A stretch of 45,397 nucleotides of DNA from assembly GCF_004369225.1 (NCBI RefSeq), contig NZ_QFFZ01000029.1, positions 1 through 45,397 on the forward strand, written 5' to 3'. Below, piece after piece: positions 20,214-29,515 of the stretch. This DNA is from Pelotomaculum propionicicum (lineage in GTDB: Bacteria; Bacillota; Desulfotomaculia; Desulfotomaculales; Pelotomaculaceae). Within the stretch, counting starts at the first letter, position 1; every line of letters begins with the position of its first letter. A program made the position numbers and the translations under genes. The notes below the pieces were generated by a model, which did not search any database, had not been told where the DNA came from, and was given only the letters and a program-made list of their open reading frames with translations.

Positions 20214-22011
20214 ACTTGCCGGCGTGGTAGATCATCAGTACTCCCGCCTCATCAAGTTCAGCTTTGATATTGGTCTGAGTGGAAGTAACACTGGCCAGGC
20301 GGTCACCCACCTGGACCCGCACACCTTCAAAAGCTTTCCTGATGTATACTTTCCGGCCGCTTTCAGTTTTAATCAAGGTCCTGGCTCCCATTTCCGAACC
20401 AGCCTCATTGAGGATAATATCGCCGGTGGCGTTAATCTCACCCCCGCGGAACACTCCCTTAATGCTTACATTACCCCCGGCGTTGATGGTGGTGTTGATG
20501 CAGCCGCCGCCCTCCACTTTAACATCGCCTGAGGACTCTATTCTGCTGTTGACCGCGTAGCTGAAAGTGATATTGGCCTTGTTCTTGGCCATGTTTTCAA
20601 TGATTCTGCGTCCTTCCTTAATCTCAAGCAGGACCTTTTCCAACTCATCATAACTCTCTATTTTGAGAACATTTAAGCCGCTAAGTTTTTTTTCTAACAA
20701 TCCCACCAGGTCAACCATTTCCCTGGACAGGATAAAAGTGTTATTCCCGGTGAGTTTTATGATTTCATTAATAAAACCGGGAATCCTGCCGTATTTTTTA
20801 TCTATCAGCAACTGGACCAGCTGGCCGGTTTTAATATTCTTTTTGGATGCCTGTTCAGCCATACCCGATACAACCTGGGTCAGCTCAAAAAAATCATTAT
20901 ATAGTGATTCAAGCAGCTTGTTAAAAGCCTTAAAAAAGCTGTTGTTTCCCCCGGCGACAAGGTTGCCGCCGGTTATATTCTGAACCGCGGTGATATCCCC
21001 CTGGGCGGCTATCTGGGCGCTGAAAATCATGCCCATAATATGGATTTTACCGGCTGCTTGCAGGGTCATGCCCTCACAGACGTTGCCGTGTACTACCACA
21101 TCGCCTTTAAAACGTATGTTGCCTGTGGAGATATCTATATCTCCTTTTTTATGCAGGACAGGGTCCACGTCTATCATGCAGCGGTTCCCCAGCTTTTTAA
21201 CTATAGGCCGCCCGCTGATAAGGGCCACAGCCTTGTTGCCGTCAGGAGAGACTTCCACTCCCTTGCCTGCACCCAACTCATGTACTACCGGTTTTGGCGG
21301 TATAATTAAGGCCCCGTTTACTTTCCTGCCTGATTTGCCCTGTACACCGGGATGTCTTTCCGCCAACAAATTACCGGCGTCAACAGAGGTAATCTCACCG
21401 ATATCCCTGAAATCCACCTTGTCACCTATATTATCTGCCTTCTGCCCCTCAGGCCCGGTAGGGAATTTTAAGTCAATGCGGTCATTGGTCGTTTCTCCCG
21501 GCGCTTCACCTTCCGCAATCAGGTAGCTGCCGCTTGCCGGCTTAGCATAGATAGCCTGGATTTCACTGTGCTTGATGCCGAAAGTGACGTTTTTCCTTGA
21601 CAGTTCCTGCAGTATTTGCACCAGTGTAAAAGGACAGGTATCCTCAACCCTGCTGACACTTCTGAGCACCAGGTCGGTTTCAGGCCCCGCGTCTTCAACA
21701 ATGTAACGGGTAGTTGTTCCGGTTTTTACCTGCAGCGTGACTGACAAACCGTCAGGAGCGACAACAAGCTGGAAAGATCCGGGTTCTTCTATTACTGAAG
21801 GTTTTAAAACAATTTCATCTTTTTCTTTAACTATAGTCCTGCCGGTTATCTGGTTTCCATTTATATAAAGGTCCACACCGGTACAGGGTGTGATCGTCAG
21901 GACACTCACACCGTCTGAAACAGGGTTTTTTACATATACCTTGCCACCTTTGACCCATACCCCTGCAAAACCATTTTCCATACTTTTAGTTTCCATACTA
22001 TCGTCTATCAT
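20212..22011 (-). CDS. FapA (DUF342) family protein
   Basis: This 599-residue protein has no signal peptide or membrane segment. An N-terminal region (about 1-170) includes a FapA N-terminal-like domain, and the centre and C-terminus carry glycine-rich turns such as GDVVVHGNVCEGMTLQAAG and NAGGNVSIKGVF, which indicate the right-handed beta-helix of DUF342. A helical, probably coiled segment (about 370-480) interrupts the helix. Related proteins include FapA of Vibrio flagellar assembly; no flagellar gene is near, so the role here is open. The ATG at 22011 was chosen because TGGAG lies 6 bases upstream; a start two codons outside AGGAGG would overlap the ribosome site. Confidence 0.82.
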   Translation of the reverse strand: MIDDSMETKSMENGFAGVWVKGGKVYVKNPVSDGVSVLTITPCTGVDLYINGNQITGRTIVKEKDEIVLKPSVIEEPGSFQLVVAPDGLSVTLQVKTGTTTRYIVEDAGPETDLVLRSVSRVEDTCPFTLVQILQELSRKNVTFGIKHSEIQAIYAKPASGSYLIAEGEAPGETTNDRIDLKFPTGPEGQKADNIGDKVDFRDIGEITSVDAGNLLAERHPGVQGKSGRKVNGALIIPPKPVVHELGAGKGVEVSPDGNKAVALISGRPIVKKLGNRCMIDVDPVLHKKGDIDISTGNIRFKGDVVVHGNVCEGMTLQAAGKIHIMGMIFSAQIAAQGDITAVQNITGGNLVAGGNNSFFKAFNKLLESLYNDFFELTQVVSGMAEQASKKNIKTGQLVQLLIDKKYGRIPGFINEIIKLTGNNTFILSREMVDLVGLLEKKLSGLNVLKIESYDELEKVLLEIKEGRRIIENMAKNKANITFSYAVNSRIESSGDVKVEGGGCINTTINAGGNVSIKGVFRGGEINATGDIILNEAGSEMGARTLIKTESGRKVYIRKAFEGVRVQVGDRLASVTSTQTNIKAELDEAGVLMIYHAGK

Positions 22012-22173
22012 GTTAAGCTCCATCCTCCTATTTGAAAACACATGATGAGGTAAAAGGAAGCAAATTTTCCCAAAAAACAGCGAAAAACCTCAAATACTCC
22101 GAATTAAGATTGTTATTCTCCACAAAAAAGAAAAGCTCCTGCTGCTCTGTGCAAAACTTGTATGTTTTTTCAC

Positions 22174-22449
22174 TTAAAGTTTATTAATTCCTACAAATAT
22201 TAAAACAACCCCGCAGACGATAATCAGCATGCCCAGCGGAGAGCTTTTGCCGGCCAGTCCGATAAGGCCCAGACTCGTGACTGTAAGCAGTACTGTTGGC
22301 CCAACTATTGCCAGCAAAGCGTTGATCTTAAAGGCTGTTTCGACCCTGCCGAACCAGACCATTAGCAATGCGGCCGAAAATTCAATAGTGGCGGACAGAA
22401 ACCTGACCCCGGCCATACCTAAGACTATTTTATCAACTACCTGTAACAC
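22174..22449 (-). CDS. yqhV: YqhV family membrane protein (DUF2619)
   Basis: The 91-residue protein has three predicted membrane segments (about 10-33, 42-62, 70-90). Its sequence (VLGMAGVRFLSATIEFSAALLM, then NALLAIVGPTVLLTVTSLGLIGLAGK, written here in part) resembles B. subtilis YqhV, a protein encoded next to the spoIIIA sporulation operon. The function is unknown. The start is GTG with a perfect AGGAGG 7 bases upstream. The gap to the FapA-like gene is about 160 bases and I see no strong terminator there. Confidence 0.8.
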   Translation of the reverse strand: MLQVVDKIVLGMAGVRFLSATIEFSAALLMVWFGRVETAFKINALLAIVGPTVLLTVTSLGLIGLAGKSSPLGMLIIVCGVVLIFVGINKL

Positions 22450-22658
22450 AATAACGCCTCCTGTGCCTGTCTTGTTTTAAAACCTTCTTATGCCGTGCCC
22501 ACTAAATAAATGATTAACAGATTTTCCCTGGCCAAAGCACCTGCCTCACAGAAGGTTGGACCTGGTAACCAATTTGATTTTGGCTGAATACGCTAAAAAA
22601 AATCCAGTAGCGCCGTATGGCCTACAGCCCTGGCCAGGCGCCGGAAAAGGAGAGGCTT

Positions 22659-23462
22659 ATGAAGGAACAGGCAGTTAATAACTCTTGGATGCAAATAATT
22701 TCATTCCCTATTGATGGCAGGACCAACAAACCAAGGACCGAGGGCCTGACTATGGTTATTGATAAAGGCCTGGGAATAAATGAAACAAAAGATCTGTTTG
22801 AGGTCGCCGCAAATTATGTTGATTTTTTAAAGCTTGGCTTCGGTACATCATCACTGTATGACCAGGAAATCCTTTCACAAAAAATCAACCTGGCCAAAGA
22901 ATACGGGGTAATGATTTACCCGGGCGGCACCTTTATGGAAATTGCCATTTCCCAAAACAAATTGGAAGAATACATCAGTATGGCCTGCAAACTGGGATAC
23001 CCGGCTGTTGAGATATCAGACGGCACAGTGAATATCAGCCAGGAGGTGAGAGAGCGAGCTATTGCCATGGCCCTGGACGCGGGACTTCTGGTTTTGACTG
23101 AAGTGGGCAAAAAAAACCTGCGGGACAAGGTCCAAATAGAGCATTATGTAAAACAGATCAGGCAGGATCTGGGCTGCGGCGCTTTCAGAGTAATTATTGA
23201 AGGCAGGGAGTCGGGCAAAGATGCCGGGTTCTATGACGGGAAAGGGCGGTTCGTAGCAGGTGAAATGGAACAGATCCTGGAAGCGGCTGGCGACACTAAC
23301 CTGCTGATTTGGGAAGCTCCCTTAAAACATCAACAGCAGGGACTGATAACCATGTTTGGCCCGAATGTTAACCTTGGCAACATTCCAGCCAATGAGGCTC
23401 TGGCGCTGGAAGCGCTGAGGGTTGGCCTGCGGGGGGACACCCTGCGCCTGCAGTTCGAGTAA
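22659..23462 (+). CDS. comA: Phosphosulfolactate synthase (ComA/YitD family)
   Basis: Enzymes of this family add sulfite to phosphoenolpyruvate to give phosphosulfolactate, for coenzyme M in archaea and for spore sulfolactate in Bacillus (YitD). The 267-residue TIM barrel has the family features GLTMVIDKGLG, DFLKLGFGTS, YPGGTFMEIA, GYPAVEISDGT, LTEVGKK and IIEGRESGK. The ATG has AAAGGAGAG upstream. No comB or comC gene is in the window, so the product pathway is not shown. It is the first gene of a short plus-strand pair with the DUF441 gene. Confidence 0.88.
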   Translation: MKEQAVNNSWMQIISFPIDGRTNKPRTEGLTMVIDKGLGINETKDLFEVAANYVDFLKLGFGTSSLYDQEILSQKINLAKEYGVMIYPGGTFMEIAISQNKLEEYISMACKLGYPAVEISDGTVNISQEVRERAIAMALDAGLLVLTEVGKKNLRDKVQIEHYVKQIRQDLGCGAFRVIIEGRESGKDAGFYDGKGRFVAGEMEQILEAAGDTNLLIWEAPLKHQQQGLITMFGPNVNLGNIPANEALALEALRVGLRGDTLRLQFE

Positions 23463-23550
23463 AATGATTGGTAATAACGACTATTAGTTAAACATATATT
23501 TAACCACTTATTGCTTAAATGACGGGAGAAGGACTCATGCCGGGGTAAAT

Positions 23551-23991
23551 TTGCTGGTGGCCCTGCTGCTGGTGGGGATAGTTGCTCAATCAAACCTGAT
23601 TGTTACAGCCACCTGCATACTGCTGGTCATAAAATTCACCAACCTGCAGGTGCTTTTCCCCCTGCTGGAAAAACGAGGCCTGGAGTTGGGGCTGTTATTC
23701 CTGATGCTTTCCATACTGGTCCCGCTGGCTAACGGGATGGTGTCGGTGAAAGACATATTCCTGAACACTGTCTCACTGCCCGGCATCCTGGCCGTAGCCG
23801 GGGGAGCAGTAGCCACCCATTTAAACGCCCGCGGCCTGACCTTACTTAAAGTAGACCCGGAGATCGTATTTGGCATGGTTCTCGGTTCGATCCTGGGCAT
23901 TGTCTTTCTGCATGGTGTGCCTGTCGGCCCGTTGATGGCGGCAGGCATAGCAGCCCTGCTGATGCCCCTGGTTAAACGTTTAAGGCGCTAG
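23551..23991 (+). CDS. DUF441 (UPF0756, YtwI-like) membrane protein, start uncertain
   Basis: The frame encodes about 146 residues with four or five membrane segments and matches the UPF0756 family (ATCILLVIKFTNLQVLFPLL, LSILVPLANGM, GSILGIVFLHGVPVGPLMAAG). The function is unknown. The only in-frame start is a TTG at 23551 with a poor ribosome site. A well-placed GGAG plus ATG (23537) lies 14 bases upstream but reads three codons into TAA. One extra G in the GGGG run at 23542-23545 would join that ATG to the frame as MPGVNLLVALLL. It overlaps the converging pseudouridine synthase gene by 12 bases. Confidence 0.8.
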   Translation: MLVALLLVGIVAQSNLIVTATCILLVIKFTNLQVLFPLLEKRGLELGLLFLMLSILVPLANGMVSVKDIFLNTVSLPGILAVAGGAVATHLNARGLTLLKVDPEIVFGMVLGSILGIVFLHGVPVGPLMAAGIAALLMPLVKRLRR

Positions 23992-24894
23992 TTCTTTTTT
24001 GATTGCTGCAAGCTCAGCCGGCAGGGGGGCCTCGAATTCAAGGTAAACGCCGGTCCTGGGGTGTTTAAAACCCAGCGCAAAGGCATGCAGAAACTGCCCT
24101 GTCAGGCCAAAATGCGGTCTGGCGGGGCCATATTTGGGGTCACCGACCACCGGGTGCCCGATAAAAGAAAGGTGCACCCTGATCTGGTGGGTACGGCCGG
24201 TTTCGAGTTTAAGTTCCAGACAGGTGTATTTTTGGTATCTCTGGATGACTCTATACCTGGTAACAGCGTTTTTGGAATTCTTATGGACCACGGCCATCTT
24301 CTGTCTGTTGCCGGGGTCGCGCCCTATGGGAGCGTCAATAACTCCGGTTTCTTCCCTGACTTGGCCGTGTACAAGCGCCAGGTAACGGCGTGTGATCAGC
24401 CTGTCCTTCAGCTGTTGGGCCAGGTTTAAGTGGGCGAAATCATTCTTGGCCACCATGATCAGCCCCGAAGTGTCCTTATCCAGCCTGTGTACTATACCGG
24501 GTCTTGTTACACCGTTAATCCCCGAAAGGTCCCGGCAGTGAAAAAGAAGCGCGTTTACCAGCGTTCCGGAATAATTGCCGGCGGCCGGGTGGACCACCAT
24601 CCCCCTTGGCTTGTTTACAACAACAACATCGCTGTCCTCATAATAAATATCAAGGGGAATTGCTTCCGGTTTTAATTCCAGCCCTGCCGGCTCGGGGACC
24701 TCCAGTCTCACCAGGTCTCCCTGTTTAACCTTGCAGCTGGCCCGGACTGCCTCACCGTTAACCGATGCCAGCCCTTCGGCGATCAGCTTTTGTATATACG
24801 TCCGGGTTAACTCCTCTATTTCACCGGCAAGAAACACATCGATCCTCTTGCCGTTGTCTGTTTCTCCCACCTCGTAATAATTTGCCTGCCCCAT
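23980..24894 (-). CDS. RluD-family 23S rRNA pseudouridine synthase (YlyB-like)
   Basis: The 304-residue protein has an N-terminal S4 RNA-binding domain (about 14-70) and a catalytic domain with the RluA/RluD signature GIVHRLDKDTSGLI, where Asp139 is the nucleophile. It should convert uridines in large-subunit rRNA to pseudouridine. The ATG overlaps the lspA stop as TAATG, and the lspA-rluD-type pair upstream of pyrR is the same order as lspA-ylyB in B. subtilis. The exact rRNA target cannot be read from sequence. Confidence 0.93.
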   Translation of the reverse strand: MGQANYYEVGETDNGKRIDVFLAGEIEELTRTYIQKLIAEGLASVNGEAVRASCKVKQGDLVRLEVPEPAGLELKPEAIPLDIYYEDSDVVVVNKPRGMVVHPAAGNYSGTLVNALLFHCRDLSGINGVTRPGIVHRLDKDTSGLIMVAKNDFAHLNLAQQLKDRLITRRYLALVHGQVREETGVIDAPIGRDPGNRQKMAVVHKNSKNAVTRYRVIQRYQKYTCLELKLETGRTHQIRVHLSFIGHPVVGDPKYGPARPHFGLTGQFLHAFALGFKHPRTGVYLEFEAPLPAELAAIKKELAP

Positions 24895-25349
24895 TAGTCC
24901 ACACTGTCCTTTTCGCTCTTCCAGCCGCTATCCTTCAGCAGTTCCCAGATCAATAAACAAACCCCTATGAAAATCGCCGCGTCAGCCAGGTTAAAAACCG
25001 GCCAAACCCGGAAATCCAGAAAATCCACAACTTTGCCGTAGCGCAGGCGGTCCGCCAGGTTGCCGAGCGCACCTCCTAAAACAAGGCCCAAGCCGTTTCT
25101 CAGCAGAACCTTCTCGGCGGGTATTTTCCGGTAAACCACCAGCGCCCCGACTCCCAGCAAAACACTTACGGCTATAAACAGGGGCGTCTTATAAGCCAGC
25201 AGGCCAAAGGCCGCCCCGGGATTCATAATGTAAGTAAGATGAAAGAACGGGGCCACCGGAATCGACTCTCCCAGGAACATCAAGGACTGCACCGCGGCCT
25301 TAGAGGCCTGGTCCATTAAAAATGTGGCCAAAATCACAGCAAAAAACAT
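24894..25349 (-). CDS. lspA: Lipoprotein signal peptidase II
   Basis: LspA is a four-helix membrane aspartyl protease that cleaves signal peptides of diacylated prolipoproteins. The 151-residue protein shows MNPGAAFGL, GALGNLADRLR (Asp100) and VFNLADAAIFIG (Asp123), the two catalytic aspartates. The length is typical. The ribosome site is weak (GGTGAT). It is translationally coupled to the downstream pseudouridine synthase gene. The 285-base gap upstream contains only the terminator of the thioredoxin-like gene; no clear promoter was found. Confidence 0.96.
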   Translation of the reverse strand: MFFAVILATFLMDQASKAAVQSLMFLGESIPVAPFFHLTYIMNPGAAFGLLAYKTPLFIAVSVLLGVGALVVYRKIPAEKVLLRNGLGLVLGGALGNLADRLRYGKVVDFLDFRVWPVFNLADAAIFIGVCLLIWELLKDSGWKSEKDSVD

Positions 25350-25599
25350 AACATCACCATTAATAATTTTACCATACTTTGCCTTCCCCGGATCTTAATA
25401 AACTCCCTCACATGAAAGTTTTGCCAAAACCACCTGTATGAATTCCCTCCAGACAGTATTTCCTCATATGATTATTTCTTTTTACTCAGTAACACCCTTA
25501 AGGTTGCCTTGTAAGACTTTTGTCAAATTGTTTTTCTTTTCACTGAGCTAACGGTATAATCATTTTTCCTTAAAAACCCGAGCAGAAGTTCACGTATAA

Positions 25600-25623
25600 A
25601 AGCTGCTGGGTTAGCAGCAGCTT
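25600..25623 (-). terminator. Terminator after the thioredoxin-like gene
   Basis: AAGCTGCTG and CAGCAGCTT form a perfect 9-bp stem with a 6-base loop, followed by TTTATAC on the minus strand. It is 12 bases after the stop codon. Confidence 0.65.
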
Positions 25624-25634
25624 GTAGTTGAAAT

Positions 25635-25880
25635 TTATTTTTCGGTTCTTTCCTGAATCCACTTTTTAATCTCGCTTTTGGAAGGTACCCGCCCGCTTGA
25701 GATCAGTTTACCGTCTATGACCAGGCCTGGCGTCCGCAGTATGTTGAATTTTAATATATCCTCCATTTTCTCCACCTTCTCAATCCTGATGTCCAGGTCA
25801 AGACCGTTTACAACATCTTCAACATCTTTGGCCAGCGTCTTGCATCTTCTGCAGCCAGGACCCAGTATTTTAATATCCAT
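25635..25880 (-). CDS. Small thioredoxin-like (redox-active disulfide) protein
   Basis: This 81-residue protein has a thioredoxin fold outline: MDIKILGPGC with the active-site CRRC (Cys10, Cys13), a central IxxTPGLVIDGKL strand and cis-proline segment, and a short C-terminal helix. It belongs to the redox-active disulfide protein 2 (MTH895-like) group. The partner is unknown. It lies about 100 bases after ileS on the same strand and is followed by a terminator. Confidence 0.88.
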   Translation of the reverse strand: MDIKILGPGCRRCKTLAKDVEDVVNGLDLDIRIEKVEKMEDILKFNILRTPGLVIDGKLISSGRVPSKSEIKKWIQERTEK

Positions 25881-25977
25881 ATCTTAACGGCCACCTTTCT
25901 CATTAAAAACGGCATTTCGGAAGCGACCTTCCCTCCCATATAATATACTATTTTCTGCGGTCAGACGGCAAATCCTC

Positions 25978-28767
25978 CTAGAAATTAGATCTTACAACCC
26001 CCGCGCACCTGGGACAGAGGGTCGGGTGAGCGGCGTCAGCGCCGACGCCCTCGTGATACATCCAGCAGCGCTCACATTTACCTGTGCCGGCAGGCCGCAC
26101 CGCTACAGTCAGTTCCGGGATGGATTCAATTTTCCTGGCGCTTGCCGGTTCACTTCCCAAGGCCTTAAGGTCTACACCTGATACTATAAATAATGTGGCT
26201 AAATCAGCCGATATAGGCTGCAGGAAAGCATACAGCTCCGGGCCGGCATAGATATCCACCACAGCCTCCAGTGAGTTGCCGATCAGTTTGTCCCGCCGCG
26301 CCGCTTCCAGAGCCTTGGTTACTTCACCGCGCACTGCCAGCAGGCGCTCCCATTTCTGCTCCAGTTCCGGATCAAGATATTCCTCCACAGCCTCCGGCAT
26401 TTCGGCCAGCTGGACACTGGCCAGGCCGCCTTTATCACCAGGCATGTGCCGCCAAATTTCCTCGGAAGTAAAAGCCAGGACCGGGGCCAGCAGGCGGACC
26501 AGTACCGACAGCACATCATACATCACCGTCTGGGCGGCCCGGCGCTCTGACGAGGCGGCGGGCATGGTGTAAAGCCGGTCCTTGATGATATCGAGGTAGA
26601 GCGCGCTCATATCAATGGTGCAGAAGTCATGGATGGTGTGGTAAACCACATGGTATTCATAATCGCGGTAAGCAGCGGTCGCTTTCCGCACCAGTTTCTG
26701 CAGCCTGGCCTGCGCCCAGCGGTCTATTTCAAGCAAATCCTCACGGCGCGCCCTGTCCTTGGCCGGGTTAAAATCGTAAAGGTTGCCCAGCAGGAAACGG
26801 CAGGTATTTCTGATCTTGCGGTAAGCCTCAGAAACCTGCTTCAAAATACTTGGTGACGCAGCCAGGTCGCTCCGGTAGTCAGCGGAACTCACCCACAAGC
26901 GCAGGATATCGGCCCCCATCTGCTTGATCACTTTAGCCGGGTCAACCACGTTGCCCAGCGACTTGGATTGTTTGCGGCCCTGCTCATCAACCACAAAGCC
27001 GTGCGTGAGCACCGCCCTGTAGGGCGCCTGGCCGGTAACAGCCACAGACGTGGACAGCGATGAGTTGAACCAGCCCCGGTGCTGGTCGCTGCCTTCCAGG
27101 TAGAGGTCCGCCGGCCAGCTCAGGTCCGGCCAGACCGATTTTTCATCCAGCACCCCCAAGTGGCTGGTGCCCGAGTCAAACCAGACATCCATGATATCCG
27201 TCTCCTTGGTAAACTCCCGGCAGCCGCACTGCTGGCAGGCTACCCCGGCGGGCAAGAGCTCCTGCGCGGGCCTGGCAAACCAGATATCAGAGCCATGCTG
27301 CCGGAAAAGACCCTGCAGGTGCTTAATTGTCTTTTGGTTTATTAATTCTTTGCCGCAATCCCGGCAGTAAAAGATCGGTATGGGCACACCCCAGCTGCGC
27401 TGCCGTGAAATGCACCAGTCGCCGCGGTTGGCTACCATACTGTAAATACGCTCCTCACCCCAGGCGGGGATCCAGCGCACCTTCCTGATCTCGTCCAGGA
27501 TAGGCTGCCGGAAGCCGTCAATTGAGGCGAACCACTGCTCCGTAGCCCGGAAGAAAACCGGCTTTTTGCAGCGCCAGCAGTGGGGATACTGGTGCAGCAC
27601 AGTCGAGTGGTGCATCAGGCTCCCCCCGTTTTTCAACTCTTCAAGCACCGCCTTATTCGCGTCCAGGTAGAACTGCCCGGCAAACAATCCTCCCTCTTCA
27701 GTAAAGCGGCCTTTGGCGTCTACTGGAGATATTACCGGCAGGTTGTATTTCTTACCGACAACAAAGTCTTCCATGCCGTGCCCCGGCGCTGTATGCACAC
27801 AGCCGGTGCCCTGGTCAAGAGTGACATGATCACCCAGGATCAGCAGGGAAGTCCTGCCTGCGAACGGGTGGCCGCACTCAACCAGCTCCAGTTCTGTTCC
27901 TTTATAATTGCCGGCCGTTCCCCCGTCCGGCAAGCCGGCAGTTTCCAGAAAATTGTCTTTCAACTCTTTGGCCACCAGGTATTTTTCCTGACCCGATCTC
28001 AGCAGCACATACTCAAAATCCGGGTGCAGGCAGATAGCCACGTTAGCGGGAAGAGTCCAGGGCGTGGTTGTCCAGATTACCACGTAGGTATCCTTTTCCG
28101 GGAGAATGCCTTTGCCGTCTTTAACCGGAAATCTAACATAAATGGAAGACGAGTGCTTATCACCATACTCCACTTCAGCCTCCGCCAGGGCTGTTTCACA
28201 GGTGGCACACCAGTAGACTGGCTTCAAACCCTTGTAGATATAGCCTTTTTCCGCCATATCACCAAAAACACCGATCTGGCGCGCTTCGAAATGAGGCATC
28301 AGGGTAAGGTAGGGTTTTTCCCACATGCCCCTTACACCCAGCCGCTTAAACTCCTCCCTCTGGATATCCACAAACTTTAAAGCAAAGTCCTTGCACTTAT
28401 TCCTGAACCCCACCGGGTCTATCTCGTGGCGGTTCAGGCCAAAAGCCTTGATCGCCTGCTGCTCGATGGGCAGGCCGTGCGTATCCCAACCAGGCACATA
28501 GGGCGCGTCATAGCCCGCCATGGAGTGGAATTTAACCACTATGTCCTTCAGCACTTTATTCAAAACGTGGCCCAGGTGGATATGCCCGTTGGCATAGGGA
28601 GGCCCGTCATGCAGGATGAACTTCGGGCGCCCGCTGTTTTTTTCCTGGACCTTCCGGTAAATATCAATCTCTTCCCAGAACTTTAAAAACTCCGGCTCTC
28701 TTTCCGGTAAATTCGCCCTCATCGGAAAGTCGGTTTTAGGTAAATTCAAGGTTTGGCTGTAATCCAT
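25978..28767 (-). CDS. ileS: Isoleucyl-tRNA synthetase
   Basis: The 929-residue class I enzyme charges tRNA-Ile. The HIGH motif appears as GHIHLGH (about 61-67) and KMSKS as KQSKS (near 600). An editing domain with [14 protein letters not shown] lies between them. The C-terminal zinc site is CERCWMYH...CPRC. The length and the zinc site mark the bacterial short form. The ATG has GAGGTG 8 bases upstream. A T-box leader controls it, and ileS next to divIVA-region genes and lspA follows B. subtilis order. Confidence 0.98.
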   Translation of the reverse strand: MDYSQTLNLPKTDFPMRANLPEREPEFLKFWEEIDIYRKVQEKNSGRPKFILHDGPPYANGHIHLGHVLNKVLKDIVVKFHSMAGYDAPYVPGWDTHGLPIEQQAIKAFGLNRHEIDPVGFRNKCKDFALKFVDIQREEFKRLGVRGMWEKPYLTLMPHFEARQIGVFGDMAEKGYIYKGLKPVYWCATCETALAEAEVEYGDKHSSSIYVRFPVKDGKGILPEKDTYVVIWTTTPWTLPANVAICLHPDFEYVLLRSGQEKYLVAKELKDNFLETAGLPDGGTAGNYKGTELELVECGHPFAGRTSLLILGDHVTLDQGTGCVHTAPGHGMEDFVVGKKYNLPVISPVDAKGRFTEEGGLFAGQFYLDANKAVLEELKNGGSLMHHSTVLHQYPHCWRCKKPVFFRATEQWFASIDGFRQPILDEIRKVRWIPAWGEERIYSMVANRGDWCISRQRSWGVPIPIFYCRDCGKELINQKTIKHLQGLFRQHGSDIWFARPAQELLPAGVACQQCGCREFTKETDIMDVWFDSGTSHLGVLDEKSVWPDLSWPADLYLEGSDQHRGWFNSSLSTSVAVTGQAPYRAVLTHGFVVDEQGRKQSKSLGNVVDPAKVIKQMGADILRLWVSSADYRSDLAASPSILKQVSEAYRKIRNTCRFLLGNLYDFNPAKDRARREDLLEIDRWAQARLQKLVRKATAAYRDYEYHVVYHTIHDFCTIDMSALYLDIIKDRLYTMPAASSERRAAQTVMYDVLSVLVRLLAPVLAFTSEEIWRHMPGDKGGLASVQLAEMPEAVEEYLDPELEQKWERLLAVRGEVTKALEAARRDKLIGNSLEAVVDIYAGPELYAFLQPISADLATLFIVSGVDLKALGSEPASARKIESIPELTVAVRPAGTGKCERCWMYHEGVGADAAHPTLCPRCAGVVRSNF

Positions 28768-28815
28768 TTCTAAAGCACCTCACTCTATTATGTTAAACAA
28801 ATCTAAAAAACCTAC

Positions 28816-28902
28816 CTGGTACTGTCAAAAAAAGCACTAACATGAGAAATATTATATAAACAAAATGCAAATACAAAGTAAGTTAAAGAAAAACAGTACC
28901 AG
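28816..28902. repeat. MITE-like segment with 10-bp terminal inverted repeats
   Basis: CTGGTACTGT (28816-28825) and ACAGTACCAG (28893-28902) bound an 87-bp AT-rich segment. It lies between the ileS T-box terminator and the ileS start and directly abuts the structured element at 28905-29020, whose end also begins ACTGT. Confidence 0.55.
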
Positions 28903-28904
28903 TT

Positions 28905-29020
28905 ACTGTAAAAAGCAAGCATAGCGAGGAAGACAGGGCCGGACGGGACGGAGCGTACTTATTTCGTACGTGAGTACCCGGCCGGAACTGTCTAACGAAG
29001 CTAGGCGCCGCTTTCACAGT
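28905..29020. repeat. Long nested-stem element in the ileS leader
   Basis: Successive complementary segments nest around one centre: ACTGT (28905) with ACAGT (29016), AAAGC with GCTTT, TAGC with GCTA, GACAG with CTGTC, GGCCGG (28937) with CCGGCC (28978), and CGTAC (28954) with GTACG (28966). The whole could fold into a single long hairpin on either strand. It is GC-rich compared with the neighbouring AT-rich segment. It may be a mobile element or a structured RNA. Confidence 0.6.
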
Positions 29021-29038
29021 GCCCCCAAAAAACAAAAA

Positions 29039-29315
29039 CCCGTCCTCAAGGGACGGGATCTACCCGCGGTACCACCCTAACTGCCGGCTCCGGCACATTA
29101 CTTGATGGCAATGGGCACGGCTGGCCAAACCACTTAAAGTCGCCTTATAACGACGGCGAACCGGCCAAGCTTACTCCCGAAAAAAGTTTCAGCCAGCGCC
29201 TCCCGGGTGATTTTCAACAGTATTAACGCACCCGGCTCTCACCTTATCCGGGCTCTCTGAAGCGTTTCATCTCCGTTTACTCTTCCCGCTCACAGGCTTT
29301 ATATTTGAATTAACA
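29039..29315 (-). ncRNA. T-box riboswitch leader of ileS
   Basis: The minus strand carries the T-box sequence AGGGTGGTACCGCGG (29078-29064). A terminator follows, with CCCGTCC and GGACGGG arms (29039-29057) and TTTTTGTTTTTT. The leader begins near 29315, just after the predicted promoter. An ATC triplet at 29211-29209, followed by A in the AAAATCACC context of stem I, is a good isoleucine specifier codon. Uncharged tRNA-Ile should stabilise the antiterminator and allow ileS expression. Confidence 0.95.
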
Positions 29316-29321
29316 AGCATA

Positions 29322-29350
29322 ATTATATAAAAAAGCAAAGATGTAGTCAA
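29322..29350 (-). promoter_or_regulatory. Predicted promoter of the ileS T-box transcript
   Basis: On the minus strand TTGACT (29350-29345) and TATAAT (29327-29322) have a 17-base spacer, just upstream of the T-box leader. Confidence 0.8.
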
Positions 29351-29515
29351 TAAAAGCAATCTTATCAACCGTTAAAATCCCAAATATTTTTGCAATATAA
29401 GGAAATATAGAGGAAAATTAATAATAATGTAGAATTAAGTCTATATTAATAGCTTATCTCACAAAATGGCAGGTTCTAAATTTTTACTTTTATCAATGAA
29501 GATAGGAGTATTGTT

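Noticed and set aside
22500-22658. Sigma-G or sigma-F promoter before comA
   Set aside because: A TGAATA word is present, but no matching -10 sequence lies at the right distance.
25550-25599. Plus-strand TATAAT as the promoter of a small RNA ending at the hairpin 25600-25623
   Set aside because: No suitable -35 box lies 16-18 bases upstream, and the hairpin is better explained as the terminator of the minus-strand gene.
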